NCBI GenBank assembly: GCA_045614605.1
Contig: JAZLDH010000007.1
Span: 62,001 to 126,000 of the forward strand
From: Onthomorpha sp937906975
GTDB lineage: Bacteria > Bacteroidota > Bacteroidia > Bacteroidales > P3
DNA: 64,000 nucleotides
Reading direction: 5' to 3'
Both the position numbers and the translations under genes were made by a program. The first letter of the stretch is position 1. Every line of letters begins with the position of its first letter. The notes beneath the pieces were generated by a model, which ran no database searches, was not told where the DNA came from, and saw only the letters and a list, made by a program, of their open reading frames with translations. Positions 33,436-41,407 of this stretch are shown piece by piece.

Positions 33436-34203
33436 CTAATCGTCCCAATCTAAGCAAACAGGAAATTTTTCTCTGTAAGTCTTTAAGGCGTCTTTATCAA
33501 GGCTTGCATAGATAATTTCTTCTTTATCATCGGTTGCTCTTGCCATTGTTTCACCTTGAAAATCTATTGCTATGGAAGCTCCTTTGTAAGTGTAGTCTTT
33601 CTTGTCTATTCCACAACGATTAATCCCCATTACGTAGGCGTGATTTTCTATTGCTCTTGTTGGTAACATTAACTCCCAATGACTAATTCTGTCGTCTGAC
33701 CAACTTGCAACGTAAACTAAAATATCGTAATCAAATCCTTTCTCTTCTGAGAAGTGGTTTCGAGCCCAAGTAGGAAATCTTAAATCATAGCAAGTTAAAA
33801 GTTTAATTCTCCAACCTTTATACTCAACTATTAATTGTTTATCACCTCTTGTAACTACTTTTGGCTCTTTTGAAAGACAGAAAAGATGTGCCTTGTCATA
33901 GTACTCTACCTTATCTTTTGTTACAAAGAAGTGTCTGTTTACATACTTCTCATTCTCTTTTATCAAAATACTACCCTCTACGGCTATGTTTTTTTCTTGT
34001 GCAATTTGTTTTAAGAATGCAAGTGATTTTCCTTGCATATCCTCTGCATACTCGGTGTCTATGGTAAAGCCTGTGTTGAACATTTCTGGAAAGATTAATA
34101 AATCGGTGTCTTTCTCTAAATGTTCCAAAGCTTTTTTGTATCTTTCTAAATTTTCTTCTATTGCGTTGTCTTTTGTGTCTGCTTGATATATCGCTATTTT
34201 CAT
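33436..34203 (-). CDS. Carbon-nitrogen hydrolase (omega-amidase-like)
   Basis: This is a 255-residue nitrilase-superfamily enzyme with the Glu-Lys-Cys triad in FPEMFNTGF, YYDKAHLF and LLTCYDLRFP. The overall pattern (KSLAFLKQIAQEKNI, ASWSDDRISHWELMLPTRAIEN) is that of the YafV/Nit2 omega-amidases, which clear 2-oxoglutaramate or similar alpha-keto amides. It is transcribed after the LRR gene (18-base gap), probably from the ribF promoter. Confidence 0.9.
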   Translation of the reverse strand: MKIAIYQADTKDNAIEENLERYKKALEHLEKDTDLLIFPEMFNTGFTIDTEYAEDMQGKSLAFLKQIAQEKNIAVEGSILIKENEKYVNRHFFVTKDKVEYYDKAHLFCLSKEPKVVTRGDKQLIVEYKGWRIKLLTCYDLRFPTWARNHFSEEKGFDYDILVYVASWSDDRISHWELMLPTRAIENHAYVMGINRCGIDKKDYTYKGASIAIDFQGETMARATDDKEEIIYASLDKDALKTYREKFPVCLDWDD

Positions 34204-34221
34204 ATCTTTTAAAAGTCTTTG

Positions 34222-34722
34222 TTACCTTCCACAATTACAAGGGTGATCCATTCTTATCCTTGCTTTAGGGAAGAGTAATTTTATATTATTTTGTTCTTCT
34301 TTATTCATCTGTATAGCCCTTAGGTCAAGATAGCGTAAATTCCATTTACTCAACTCCTTTGGTAGTTCATAAATAGGGTTATCCCACATAATGAGAGTAT
34401 CCATTGGTAAAGCGGATAGAGTAGGGGGAAGTGAGTCAATGTAATTGGAAGCAATATCCAAATATCGTAAGTGCTGTAAGGAAGATAACGAATCAGGTAT
34501 ATGATTTATTTTATTCTTAGTTAAAATTAATTTCTCTAACTTAGAAAATTCATACACCTCACTTGGCACTTGCTTTAATCTTTGTTTAGAAAGATTAAGA
34601 CACCTCACACAATCTTTTTCTTTTAAAGCCTCTTGTAAAGACTTGTAACAATAAGATTGAGAAAAGGAAAGATTTGTGAGAAATAAACTAATAATCAGAA
34701 AGAATATTCTTTGCATTCTCAC
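34222..34722 (-). CDS. Small exported leucine-rich-repeat protein
   Basis: This is a 166-residue exported protein with a signal peptide ending SFSQ. Four leucine-rich repeats follow (LEKLILTKNKINHIPDSL, LRYLDIASNYIDSLPPTL and neighbours). Cysteine pairs flank the repeats (CVRC near 40, CNC at the end). LRR modules bind proteins, but the partner is unknown. The start overlaps the end of ribF by about 30 bases; ATG 34716 is an equally good start. Translational coupling to ribF is likely. Confidence 0.78.
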   Translation of the reverse strand: MRMQRIFFLIISLFLTNLSFSQSYCYKSLQEALKEKDCVRCLNLSKQRLKQVPSEVYEFSKLEKLILTKNKINHIPDSLSSLQHLRYLDIASNYIDSLPPTLSALPMDTLIMWDNPIYELPKELSKWNLRYLDLRAIQMNKEEQNNIKLLFPKARIRMDHPCNCGR

Positions 34723-35617
34723 AATCCTTTTTTATTTGCGCTACGAGTTCATCAACAGAAGGGAACTTCTTTTGTTCTCTCAAAAACGCTTTAAAAAAAA
34801 TAATTATCTCTTTGGAATAAATTTCTCTTTCAAAGGAAAAAATATGTAACTCTATGGCTTTTTTATTTTTTTCTAAGGTTTCTCTTTTTCCTATTGATAA
34901 GACACCTTTGTAAATCAAATCATCAACCTCACATCTAACAGCATAAACTCCCTCAGGTGGGATAAGCTTATTGTTAGAAGGCTTTATATTTGCAGTAGGA
35001 AAGCCAAGATTTCTACCAATCTTATATCCATGCACCACTTTTCCCTCAATGCTGTAATCATATCCCAACATTTGATTAGCCGACTTTATATCACCCTTCT
35101 CTAATGCCTTTCTAATTTGAGTAGAAGAGATTTCCTTTTCATTATGCCAAAGACAAGCCTTAGTACGCTTAATCTTAATGTTTCTATATTCCCCTTTTTG
35201 AAGAATATCCTCAAACTCCGAAGAGCCCTTTCTACCAAAACGATTATCATAACCAAGCAATAAGGTTTGAGGATTAATCTTTTCAATAACCAAGTCTAAA
35301 AATTCCGAAGCCTCAAGCATAGCAATCTCCTTAGTGAAATGTAGAATCACCAAATAATCCACACCACTCTTAGACAAACTCCTTAAACGTTGATTAGAAG
35401 TTTGAAGAATACTAACCTCATTCTCATTATTGGAAATAACCTGTCTTGGGTGGCAATCAAAAGTGATAACCATAGAACAAGTATTCAAATCCTTAGCCTC
35501 TTGAATCAACTGCTCAATCAACAAACGATGACCATTGTGTACGCCATCAAACATACCAATAGAAACAGCAGGTCGTTGCTCAAAACTTTTTAAATCCTCA
35601 AAACTTAATACTTTCAA
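34688..35617 (-). CDS. ribF: Bifunctional riboflavin kinase / FAD synthetase
   Basis: This enzyme of about 309 residues makes FMN and FAD. The N-terminal nucleotidyltransferase has VSIGMFDGVHNGHRLLI and TFDCHPRQV, then LLGYDNRFGRKG. The C-terminal kinase has VVHGYKIGRNLGFPTANI and PPEGVYAVR. No ATG precedes the conserved part. TTG at 35617 (LKVLSFEDLKS) is chosen because the -7 element TACTTTTG at 35656-35649 would start transcription near 35643. It heads a ribF-LRR-amidase unit and is divergent from the thioesterase. Confidence 0.92.
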   Translation of the reverse strand: MKVLSFEDLKSFEQRPAVSIGMFDGVHNGHRLLIEQLIQEAKDLNTCSMVITFDCHPRQVISNNENEVSILQTSNQRLRSLSKSGVDYLVILHFTKEIAMLEASEFLDLVIEKINPQTLLLGYDNRFGRKGSSEFEDILQKGEYRNIKIKRTKACLWHNEKEISSTQIRKALEKGDIKSANQMLGYDYSIEGKVVHGYKIGRNLGFPTANIKPSNNKLIPPEGVYAVRCEVDDLIYKGVLSIGKRETLEKNKKAIELHIFSFEREIYSKEIIIFFKAFLREQKKFPSVDELVAQIKKDCENAKNILSDY

Positions 35618-35644
35618 AATACAATAAATTATTGCTAAAATGAG

Positions 35645-35675
35645 TTTGCAAAAGTACAAAAAACCCCTATCTTTG
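35645..35675 (+). promoter_or_regulatory. Promoter of the thioesterase gene
   Basis: TTTG at 35645-35648 and TATCTTTG at 35668-35675 are 19 bases apart. It fixes the start of the thioesterase at ATG 35688 rather than at in-frame codons upstream. Confidence 0.7.
35649..35656 (-). promoter_or_regulatory. -7 element of ribF
   Basis: TACTTTTG on the minus strand lies inside the spacer of the divergent thioesterase promoter, so both promoters occupy the same 30 bases. Confidence 0.55.
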
Positions 35676-35687
35676 CAAAAAAAAAGA

Positions 35688-36122
35688 ATGGATATAATAA
35701 GACCAGAAAACGATAACTACAAATTTCGCTTACCAATCCAAATAAGGTTCAGCGATTTAGACGTATTAAACCACGTAAACAATAGCTACCAAGCACAATA
35801 TTACGACCTTGGAAGAATAAACTACTTTGAAGCAGTAAATGGAGGAGTGTTTGATTGGAACAAAACCATAGTTGTGATAGTAAACACCGAAAACAACTTT
35901 TTCAAACCCATACTACAAGGAGAAAAACTATATGTAGAAACAAAACTTGTTAAGTTTGGGACAAAATCCATGACAATGCACCAAAGATTAATCACGGATT
36001 CAGGAGAAATAAAAGGCACTTGCAAGACAATACTTGCAGGATTTGATGCAAAAACACAAGCCTCAGCCGAAATTCCACAAGAATTTAAAGAAAAATTCTT
36101 AAAATTTGAAGCCGTAGAATAG
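35688..36122 (+). CDS. Acyl-CoA thioesterase, 4HBT hot-dog family
   Basis: This 144-residue hot-dog fold enzyme has the YbgC-type motif IRFSDLDVLNHVNNSYQAQYYDLGR, in which the aspartate and HVNN segment form the active site. The helix and strands that follow (GEKLYVETKLVKFGTKSMTM) fit the family. It likely hydrolyses short-chain or aromatic acyl-CoA. It is a stand-alone gene with its own promoter. Confidence 0.88.
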   Translation: MDIIRPENDNYKFRLPIQIRFSDLDVLNHVNNSYQAQYYDLGRINYFEAVNGGVFDWNKTIVVIVNTENNFFKPILQGEKLYVETKLVKFGTKSMTMHQRLITDSGEIKGTCKTILAGFDAKTQASAEIPQEFKEKFLKFEAVE

Positions 36123-36142
36123 GTCAATTAAAAATAAATACC

Positions 36143-36150
36143 TACCTTTG
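36143..36150 (+). promoter_or_regulatory. -7 element of ilvE
   Basis: TACCTTTG fits TAnnTTTG, 30 bases before the ilvE start. Confidence 0.5.
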
Positions 36151-36179
36151 CCAAAAATAATTACAAAAAACATAAAGAT

Positions 36180-37193
36180 ATGCAAAACATAGATTGGAAA
36201 AACCTACCATTTGGTTACTTCAAAACAGACTACAACGTTCGTTGCTATTACAGAGATGGTAAATGGGGCGAATTAGAAGTAACAGATTCAGAAGAAATAA
36301 CAATGCACATGGCAGCTACTTGTCTTCACTACGGACAAGAAGCATTCGAAGGAATGAAAGCATTTAGAGGAGTAGATGGAAAAATCCGTTTGTTCCGTCC
36401 ATACGAAAACGCAAAACGTTTAATCCGTTCTGCAGAAGGCGTTATGATGGCACCAGTTCCAGAAGAATTATTCGTAAAAGCATGTATCGAAGTAGTAAAA
36501 CGTAACGAAAGATTTGTTCCACCAGCAGGAAGCGGAGCATCATTATACTTACGTCCATTATTGATAGGAACAGGAGCACAAGTTGGAGTAAAACCAGCAA
36601 CAGAATACTTATTCGTAGTATTTGCAGGCCCTGTAGGACCATACTTCAAAGAAGGCTTCAAACCAGTTCAAATCCAAATAGTAAAAGATGCAGACCGTGC
36701 AGCACCACTTGGAACAGGAACATTAAAAGTAGGAGGAAACTACGCAGCATCTCTTCAATCAGGACAAAGAGCACACGATGAAGGATTCTCAAACGTACTT
36801 TACTTAGACGCAAAAGAAAAGAAATACATCGATGAAGCAGGAGCAGCAAACTTCTTTGGAATAAAAGATAACACATACTGCACTCCAAAATCAAGTTCTA
36901 TACTTCCATCAATCACAAATATGTCATTGCGTCAATTAGCAGAAGACATGGGATTGAAAGTAGAACAAAGACAAATCTCTGTTGAAGAATTATCTACATT
37001 TGAAGAAGTAGCAGCATGCGGAACAGCAGCAGTTATCTCTCCAATCGGAAAAATAGTAGATAGAGAAACAGGTAAAGTTTACGATTACGGCACAGAAGCA
37101 GGTCCTGTATGTACAAAACTTTACAAACAATTAAAAGGAATACAAGAAGGTGAAGTTGAAGATACACACAACTGGAATCTTATTGTAGAATAA
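36180..37193 (+). CDS. ilvE: Branched-chain amino acid aminotransferase
   Basis: This 337-residue fold-type IV PLP enzyme carries out the last step in Leu, Ile and Val synthesis, or the first in their breakdown. Landmarks are LHYGQEAFEGMKAFRG, LYLRPLLIGTG, the PLP lysine in LKVGGNYAASLQSG, YIDEAGAANFF and AACGTAAVISPIG. The longer form (about 340 residues) and GGNYAASL motif place it with the eukaryote-like BCAT group common in Bacteroidetes. Codon use is of the highly expressed type. It is a single unit with its own promoter and terminator. Confidence 0.95.
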   Translation: MQNIDWKNLPFGYFKTDYNVRCYYRDGKWGELEVTDSEEITMHMAATCLHYGQEAFEGMKAFRGVDGKIRLFRPYENAKRLIRSAEGVMMAPVPEELFVKACIEVVKRNERFVPPAGSGASLYLRPLLIGTGAQVGVKPATEYLFVVFAGPVGPYFKEGFKPVQIQIVKDADRAAPLGTGTLKVGGNYAASLQSGQRAHDEGFSNVLYLDAKEKKYIDEAGAANFFGIKDNTYCTPKSSSILPSITNMSLRQLAEDMGLKVEQRQISVEELSTFEEVAACGTAAVISPIGKIVDRETGKVYDYGTEAGPVCTKLYKQLKGIQEGEVEDTHNWNLIVE

Positions 37194-37217
37194 AGTTAGA
37201 ACATTTTGAAACTTCAA

Positions 37218-37256
37218 TAAAAGCCGTTCGATAAACCTATTGGGCGGCTTTTTTTC
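37218..37256 (+). terminator. ilvE terminator
   Basis: AAAAGCCGTTCGATA pairs with TATTGGGCGGCTTTT over about 15 pairs, including wobbles, followed by T-run. Confidence 0.88.
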
Positions 37257-37265
37257 ATAAAAGAC

Positions 37266-38249
37266 ATGGAAAAAATATTAGTAATCCAAACAGCCTCTAT
37301 TGGAGATGTGATACTTGTAACATCACTCTTAGAGAAATTACATCACAAATTCCCAAACTCTCAAATAGACCTACTCTTAAAAAGCCCTAACCAACAACTC
37401 TTCACCAACCACCCTTTTATAAACAACCTATGGGTGTGGAATAAGAGCGATAAAAAATACCTTAGACTATGGGATTTATGCGATAGAATAAGAAAAGAGA
37501 AATATGATGTAGTCTTTTGTGTACAGCGATTCTTTTCTTCTGGCTTTGTAACCCTATACTCAGGAGCGAAAAAACGCATAGGCTTCAAGAAAAACCCACT
37601 CTCAATGTTTTTTACCCACAGAGTAGAACACAAAATAGAGAAAGGCGTACACGAGGTCGATAGAAATATCTCCCTATTAGAAGGCTATTGGTGTAAGACA
37701 GCACCACGTCCACAGCTCTACCCAAGCCAAGAAGACATCTCAAAGGTTTCAGTCTATAAACACGGAAACTACTACACCATATCCCCAGCCTCACTATGGC
37801 CAACCAAGACCCTTGAAATAGAAAAATGGATAGAATTAGCAAATCATTTACCACAAGACTCCATGCTCTACCTTTTAGGCTCAAAACAAGACAAAGACCT
37901 ATGTCAAAACATACTACAACGCACCACCCACGCCAATACCCTCAACCTCTCAGGCAAACTAACCCTCCTTCAATCAGCCTCACTGATGAAAGACGCCAAA
38001 ATGAATTTCACCAACGATTCAGCACCTTTGCATCTATGCACCTCGGTTAATGCCCCCGTAACAGCCGTTTTCTGTTCCACATCAACCGACTTTGGCTTCA
38101 CACCCCTAAGTGATGACAGCATAGTAGTGGAAGCAGAACCAAAACCAAAATGCAAACCATGTGGACTTCACGGAGCAAAACAATGCAAAGAAGGACACTA
38201 TGAATGTGGAAGAAAAATAGAAATACAAAAACTAATAAACAGAATATAG
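37266..38249 (+). CDS. Glycosyltransferase family 9 (heptosyltransferase-like)
   Basis: This 327-residue GT-B enzyme resembles ADP-heptose:LPS heptosyltransferases. The N-terminus IQTASIGDVILVTSLLEKL and the C-terminal TNDSAPLHLCTSVNAPVTAVFCST are diagnostic (family pattern NDSGPxHLA). A Cys-rich tail (CKPCGLHGAKQCKEGHYEC) near the end is seen in several family members. It probably adds heptose to the LPS core. It is followed 2 bases later by the PNGase-like gene; the two share C-rich coding composition. Confidence 0.9.
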   Translation: MEKILVIQTASIGDVILVTSLLEKLHHKFPNSQIDLLLKSPNQQLFTNHPFINNLWVWNKSDKKYLRLWDLCDRIRKEKYDVVFCVQRFFSSGFVTLYSGAKKRIGFKKNPLSMFFTHRVEHKIEKGVHEVDRNISLLEGYWCKTAPRPQLYPSQEDISKVSVYKHGNYYTISPASLWPTKTLEIEKWIELANHLPQDSMLYLLGSKQDKDLCQNILQRTTHANTLNLSGKLTLLQSASLMKDAKMNFTNDSAPLHLCTSVNAPVTAVFCSTSTDFGFTPLSDDSIVVEAEPKPKCKPCGLHGAKQCKEGHYECGRKIEIQKLINRI

Positions 38250-38251
38250 AA

Positions 38252-39943
38252 ATGAAAAGAATAATCCTAACCCTAATTGCCATAGTGAGCATAACCACCC
38301 TAATGGCACAAAAACATGAATTAACCTACCAATCTTACACCAAAGACGTAGCCAAACAAGACACAAGCCTAACGATAATCTATCGCAACCAAGACGAAAT
38401 CTCAATCCAAAGCGATGAAGGCTTAATGCAATCCAATCCAATCCAAGGTCTTGCCCATGAAACCCTCTACATAAACTATAAGACCAAAACCCTTTACCGA
38501 CAATTAGAATACCAAGACTCAGAAGCCTACCTTGCAACCAGCACCATACCCGAAAAAACCTTAGAACCCCAAGGAGAAGAAGAAGTAAACGGCTATAAAT
38601 GTAAAAAATACCGCACCTCCATCAACTCCAACACCATAGAACTATGGGTAACCGAAGACTTAAAAATGAACGCCACACCCTTTTTACAATTCTCCAACCT
38701 ACCAGGAGTGCTAATCAAATTTCAACGCAATGGAAGTAGCATAACAGAACTAAGCACCATAAAACCCCTATCAAAGAAAGCCCAAATCAACACCCAACCC
38801 CTTACAAACGCAACACAAGTAACCTTTAGAGAATTGGACCAAATAGAAAAAGACAAAAAAGTAATCACAACCAATATCTTCACAAAACAACGCATACATT
38901 GGGACGACACCTACAAACACCAAGGTCCAATGCCACAAGACACCACCATACACTTTGCAGGCGGAACACTAATCCTAAAAAAACTAAACCTACAAGCCCT
39001 ACCAACCCACTACCAATACTTTCTTGAACTCACCACCCAATCCTCAGGCGATGCCTACGACCGTACAGGAAGCATCTTCCTAATCCCACAAGACTCACTA
39101 ACCTTCTACACAGCCCTAAGCCAAGGAATAGAAAACCTACCATACTTTGAAAGCAAAAAAGGCAGCAAATACCAAGGAATGCACCTTACCAACCAATACA
39201 CCCCACTTGTAGAACTAATCCGCTTTTTCACACCATTCGGAGTAGGCTACTTCAACGACATGCTAACACTCCAAGGCTTAGAATGGGAAGAAGAAGTATA
39301 TTACAAACAAGAAATAACAGAGCTTCGTCAATACTTGCAAGGCGAAGTAATGATAGGAGCCTTCATTGGCAACTATGACGGAGGCGGACACCTACTTAGC
39401 CTTGATTTAAAAGCCTATCCGGGGGACTTTGTAGCAGAACCAATGCAAAACAACCTATGGACACTACCCCTTTTCAACACCTGCAACGTAATGGAAATGG
39501 CAGGACAAAACTACCCACACTTCTTTGATACCGACACCCTCACAGTACAATTCTACCTACCAGAAGGAGTAACCAACCTACGCCTACGCTACATCACCAC
39601 AGGCCATGGCGGTTGGGGAGGAGGAGATGAATTTAATCCTAAGCCAAACCACATCATCATAGACGACACAATACACTATCAATACACCCCATGGAGAGAG
39701 GACTGCGGACGCTACCGTGAATGGAATCCTGTCTCAGGAAACTTTTGGAACGGACTATCCTCCTCAGACCTCTCACGCTCAGGCTGGTGTCCAGGGACAG
39801 CAACCCAACCAACCTACATCTACTTACCAGACTTAGCACCAGGCACACACACCATTAAGATAGCAATTCCACAAGGCCAAGCCGAAGGCGGCAGTTTCAG
39901 TGCATGGAGCGTATCAGGCATACTCATAGGAGATAAGAAATAA
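38252..39943 (+). CDS. GLPGLI-domain / peptide-N-glycosidase F-like fusion, exported
   Basis: This is a 563-residue exported protein (signal peptide ending LMAQ). Residues about 20-190 match the GLPGLI family: a KTLYRQLEYQDS strand, EEEVNGYKCKKYRTSI and FSNLPGVLIKF. From about residue 340 the protein matches PNGase F. RYITTGHGGWGGGDEF holds the acidic active-site region, and NFWNGLSSSDLSRSGWCPG is the shared motif of N-glycanases that release N-glycans from glycoproteins. It could trim host glycoproteins for nutrients. I know of no characterised enzyme with this fusion. It lies 2 bases after the GT9 gene. Confidence 0.82.
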   Translation: MKRIILTLIAIVSITTLMAQKHELTYQSYTKDVAKQDTSLTIIYRNQDEISIQSDEGLMQSNPIQGLAHETLYINYKTKTLYRQLEYQDSEAYLATSTIPEKTLEPQGEEEVNGYKCKKYRTSINSNTIELWVTEDLKMNATPFLQFSNLPGVLIKFQRNGSSITELSTIKPLSKKAQINTQPLTNATQVTFRELDQIEKDKKVITTNIFTKQRIHWDDTYKHQGPMPQDTTIHFAGGTLILKKLNLQALPTHYQYFLELTTQSSGDAYDRTGSIFLIPQDSLTFYTALSQGIENLPYFESKKGSKYQGMHLTNQYTPLVELIRFFTPFGVGYFNDMLTLQGLEWEEEVYYKQEITELRQYLQGEVMIGAFIGNYDGGGHLLSLDLKAYPGDFVAEPMQNNLWTLPLFNTCNVMEMAGQNYPHFFDTDTLTVQFYLPEGVTNLRLRYITTGHGGWGGGDEFNPKPNHIIIDDTIHYQYTPWREDCGRYREWNPVSGNFWNGLSSSDLSRSGWCPGTATQPTYIYLPDLAPGTHTIKIAIPQGQAEGGSFSAWSVSGILIGDKK

Positions 39944-39944
39944 A

Positions 39945-39985
39945 AAAAAAGAGGCGATTAAATTTTTTTTAATCGCCTCTTTTGT
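39945..39985. terminator. Bidirectional terminator between PNGase-like gene and lipoprotein B
   Basis: AAAAGAGGCGATTAAA and TTTAATCGCCTCTTTT form a perfect 16-bp stem with T-runs on both strands. It serves both convergent genes. One arm with flanking sequence is duplicated near 41360. Confidence 0.92.
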
Positions 39986-40017
39986 TGATATTAACTTATT
40001 ATTCAGAAATCAAATCA
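39970..40017. repeat. Duplicated 3'-end block, copy 1 (lipoprotein B)
   Basis: A 48-base block comprises one terminator arm (TAATCGCCTCTTTT), an 11-base variable core, and 23 identical bases containing TTATTCAGAAATCAAATCA (stop codon and last codons). It recurs at 41360-41407, exactly 1390 bases further on, at the end of the HNH gene. Confidence 0.8.
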
Positions 40018-40529
40018 CTATCTTCTATCTCGAAAATATAAAGATCATTCCTTCGATGTTCAGTAACATATCCGGATTCACTTTTAAATTCCCAATCACT
40101 CAAACGATAAAATTCCTTATTTGTTGAAGAAGTGTTAAAATTCCTTGTCCAAATTCTAAGAATTTCTTCTTGTTCACTATTTTTCTTTACAACCAAAGTA
40201 TCTTGCATTATTAGTTGAGTTATCAGATGATCAAAATCTTCTTGCAAAAACACCTCCTTATCCGGTCCTTCTAAAAATATTCCTTCTTCTAAGCAAAACG
40301 TTTCTTGTGGTTTAAGATTAATTGTAGTAGAATTTAACATTATTGTATCTGGATATTGACTATAATAATCTCCTCTTGAAACATATTGCAAAACTATTTC
40401 TTGATTTGAATTATTTTTTATGATTAAAGTAGGAATCATGTCTTCAAAAGGATCACAAGATGTTAAAAATAACATAACTACGATAGCAATTACTCTTAAC
40501 GGCAGGAATTTACTTAAATTTCGTTTCAT
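39999..40529 (-). CDS. Lipoprotein B, paralog of neighbouring lipoprotein A
   Basis: This 176-residue lipoprotein has lipobox LTSC after MKRNLSK and is of unknown function. It shares several segments with the gene at 40687: IIKNxSxQEIVLQYV, LKPQE, QDTLVVKKNSEQEEILRIWTRNF, FYRLSDWEF and the terminal EDSDLISE. The start at 40529 fits the -7 element at 40570-40563. The pair has matching promoters and stop regions, so the whole transcription unit was duplicated. No known domain was recognised. Confidence 0.78.
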   Translation of the reverse strand: MKRNLSKFLPLRVIAIVVMLFLTSCDPFEDMIPTLIIKNNSNQEIVLQYVSRGDYYSQYPDTIMLNSTTINLKPQETFCLEEGIFLEGPDKEVFLQEDFDHLITQLIMQDTLVVKKNSEQEEILRIWTRNFNTSSTNKEFYRLSDWEFKSESGYVTEHRRNDLYIFEIEDSDLISE

Positions 40530-40562
40530 AAATAATATTTTTTTAAAATTGTTAATATTTTG

Positions 40563-40570
40563 CAAATATA
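40563..40570 (-). promoter_or_regulatory. -7 element of lipoprotein B
   Basis: TATATTTG within about 45 bases that are nearly the same ahead of lipoprotein A (41208-41262), including TGTTAATATTTTGCAAATAT on the plus strand. Confidence 0.6.
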
Positions 40571-40652
40571 AACTTTTTTTTTACACAACAAAAAAAACAT
40601 ATTTTTTTTAATTATTCATAAGTTAAATAATAATATTTACCATATCATCACA

Positions 40653-40684
40653 AATAAAGGAGGGCGTCAACCCTCCTTTATTGT
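40653..40684 (-). terminator. Terminator of lipoprotein A
   Basis: AATAAAGGAGGG and CCCTCCTTTATT form a perfect 12-bp stem with a CGTCAA loop between the two paralogs, followed on the minus strand by an A/T-rich tail with only a short T-run. Confidence 0.8.
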
Positions 40685-40686
40685 TT

Positions 40687-41205
40687 TTATTCAGAAATCA
40701 AATCACTATCTTTTATCTCAAAAACATAAGCATCGTTAGGTTCACCATACCAAGTAATACCAATGTTCTTTACAAACTTCCAATCACTCATACGATAAAG
40801 TTCCTTAGTTTGAGAATTTTCTTCAAAATCTTTTATCCAAACCCTTAAAACATCAACTTCATTTTCACTACTTCTAACTATCAAAGTATCTGTCCTTATA
40901 TGGCTATCTAATACATTTAAAAAATCTCGTTCAAGCCATCCATGAGGATCAGGCCAACGATCCCAGCCTGAAGCATCAATTTGGTGCATTTCTTGAGGTT
41001 TAAGAACTACTATAGTGTCTTTATATATTTGATTATAAACACTATCAAATCTGATTTCATGAACATATTGCAAAACTATTTCTTGACTTGAAACATTTTT
41101 TATAATATGAGAAGGATAAATAGTTGTAAGTTCACAAGAAGCGAAAGTAAGCACCAATGCAAATAAGAATAATATTCTTTTTGTTTTATTGTATATATTT
41201 CCCAT
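40687..41205 (-). CDS. Lipoprotein A, paralog of neighbouring lipoprotein B
   Basis: This 172-residue lipoprotein has lipobox FASC. It aligns along its length with the gene at 39999: HIIKNVSSQEIVLQYV, VVLKPQEM, RTDTLIVRSSENEVDVLRVWIKDF, LYRMSDWKF and IKDSDLISE. It has its own promoter and terminator. No known family is recognised. The region may be an expanding lipoprotein locus, since the last codons of the same type also occur at the end of the HNH gene next door. Confidence 0.78.
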   Translation of the reverse strand: MGNIYNKTKRILFLFALVLTFASCELTTIYPSHIIKNVSSQEIVLQYVHEIRFDSVYNQIYKDTIVVLKPQEMHQIDASGWDRWPDPHGWLERDFLNVLDSHIRTDTLIVRSSENEVDVLRVWIKDFEENSQTKELYRMSDWKFVKNIGITWYGEPNDAYVFEIKDSDLISE

Positions 41206-41237
41206 AACTTTGTTTTTTTAAAATTGTTAATATTTTG

Positions 41238-41245
41238 CAAATATA
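41238..41245 (-). promoter_or_regulatory. -7 element of lipoprotein A
   Basis: TATATTTG on the minus strand, 33 bases ahead of ATG 41205, in a stretch nearly identical to the promoter of lipoprotein B. Confidence 0.6.
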
Positions 41246-41359
41246 AACTTTTTTTTATACACCAAAGAAAAAATAAAAAAAACGTAAAAAAAGTTTAAAT
41301 AACATTAATTTGGTTTTAATTAGGAGATTTTTTCTAAACTTATCTCTCAATAAAAAAAA

Positions 41360-41407
41360 TAATCGCCTCTTTTTATTTATTCGCCTTATTATTCAGAAAT
41401 CAAATCA
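41360..41407. repeat. Duplicated 3'-end block, copy 2 (HNH gene)
   Basis: This is the same 48-base layout as 39970-40017: one unpaired terminator arm TAATCGCCTCTTTT, an 11-base core, then 23 identical bases that cover the stop codon and the codons for DLISE. Here the terminator arm has no partner, so it is a relic rather than a working terminator. Confidence 0.8.

Noticed and set aside
35640..35687. Upstream in-frame start for the thioesterase
   Set aside because: The promoter at 35645-35675 would put this start ahead of the transcript; ATG 35688 fits the family length.
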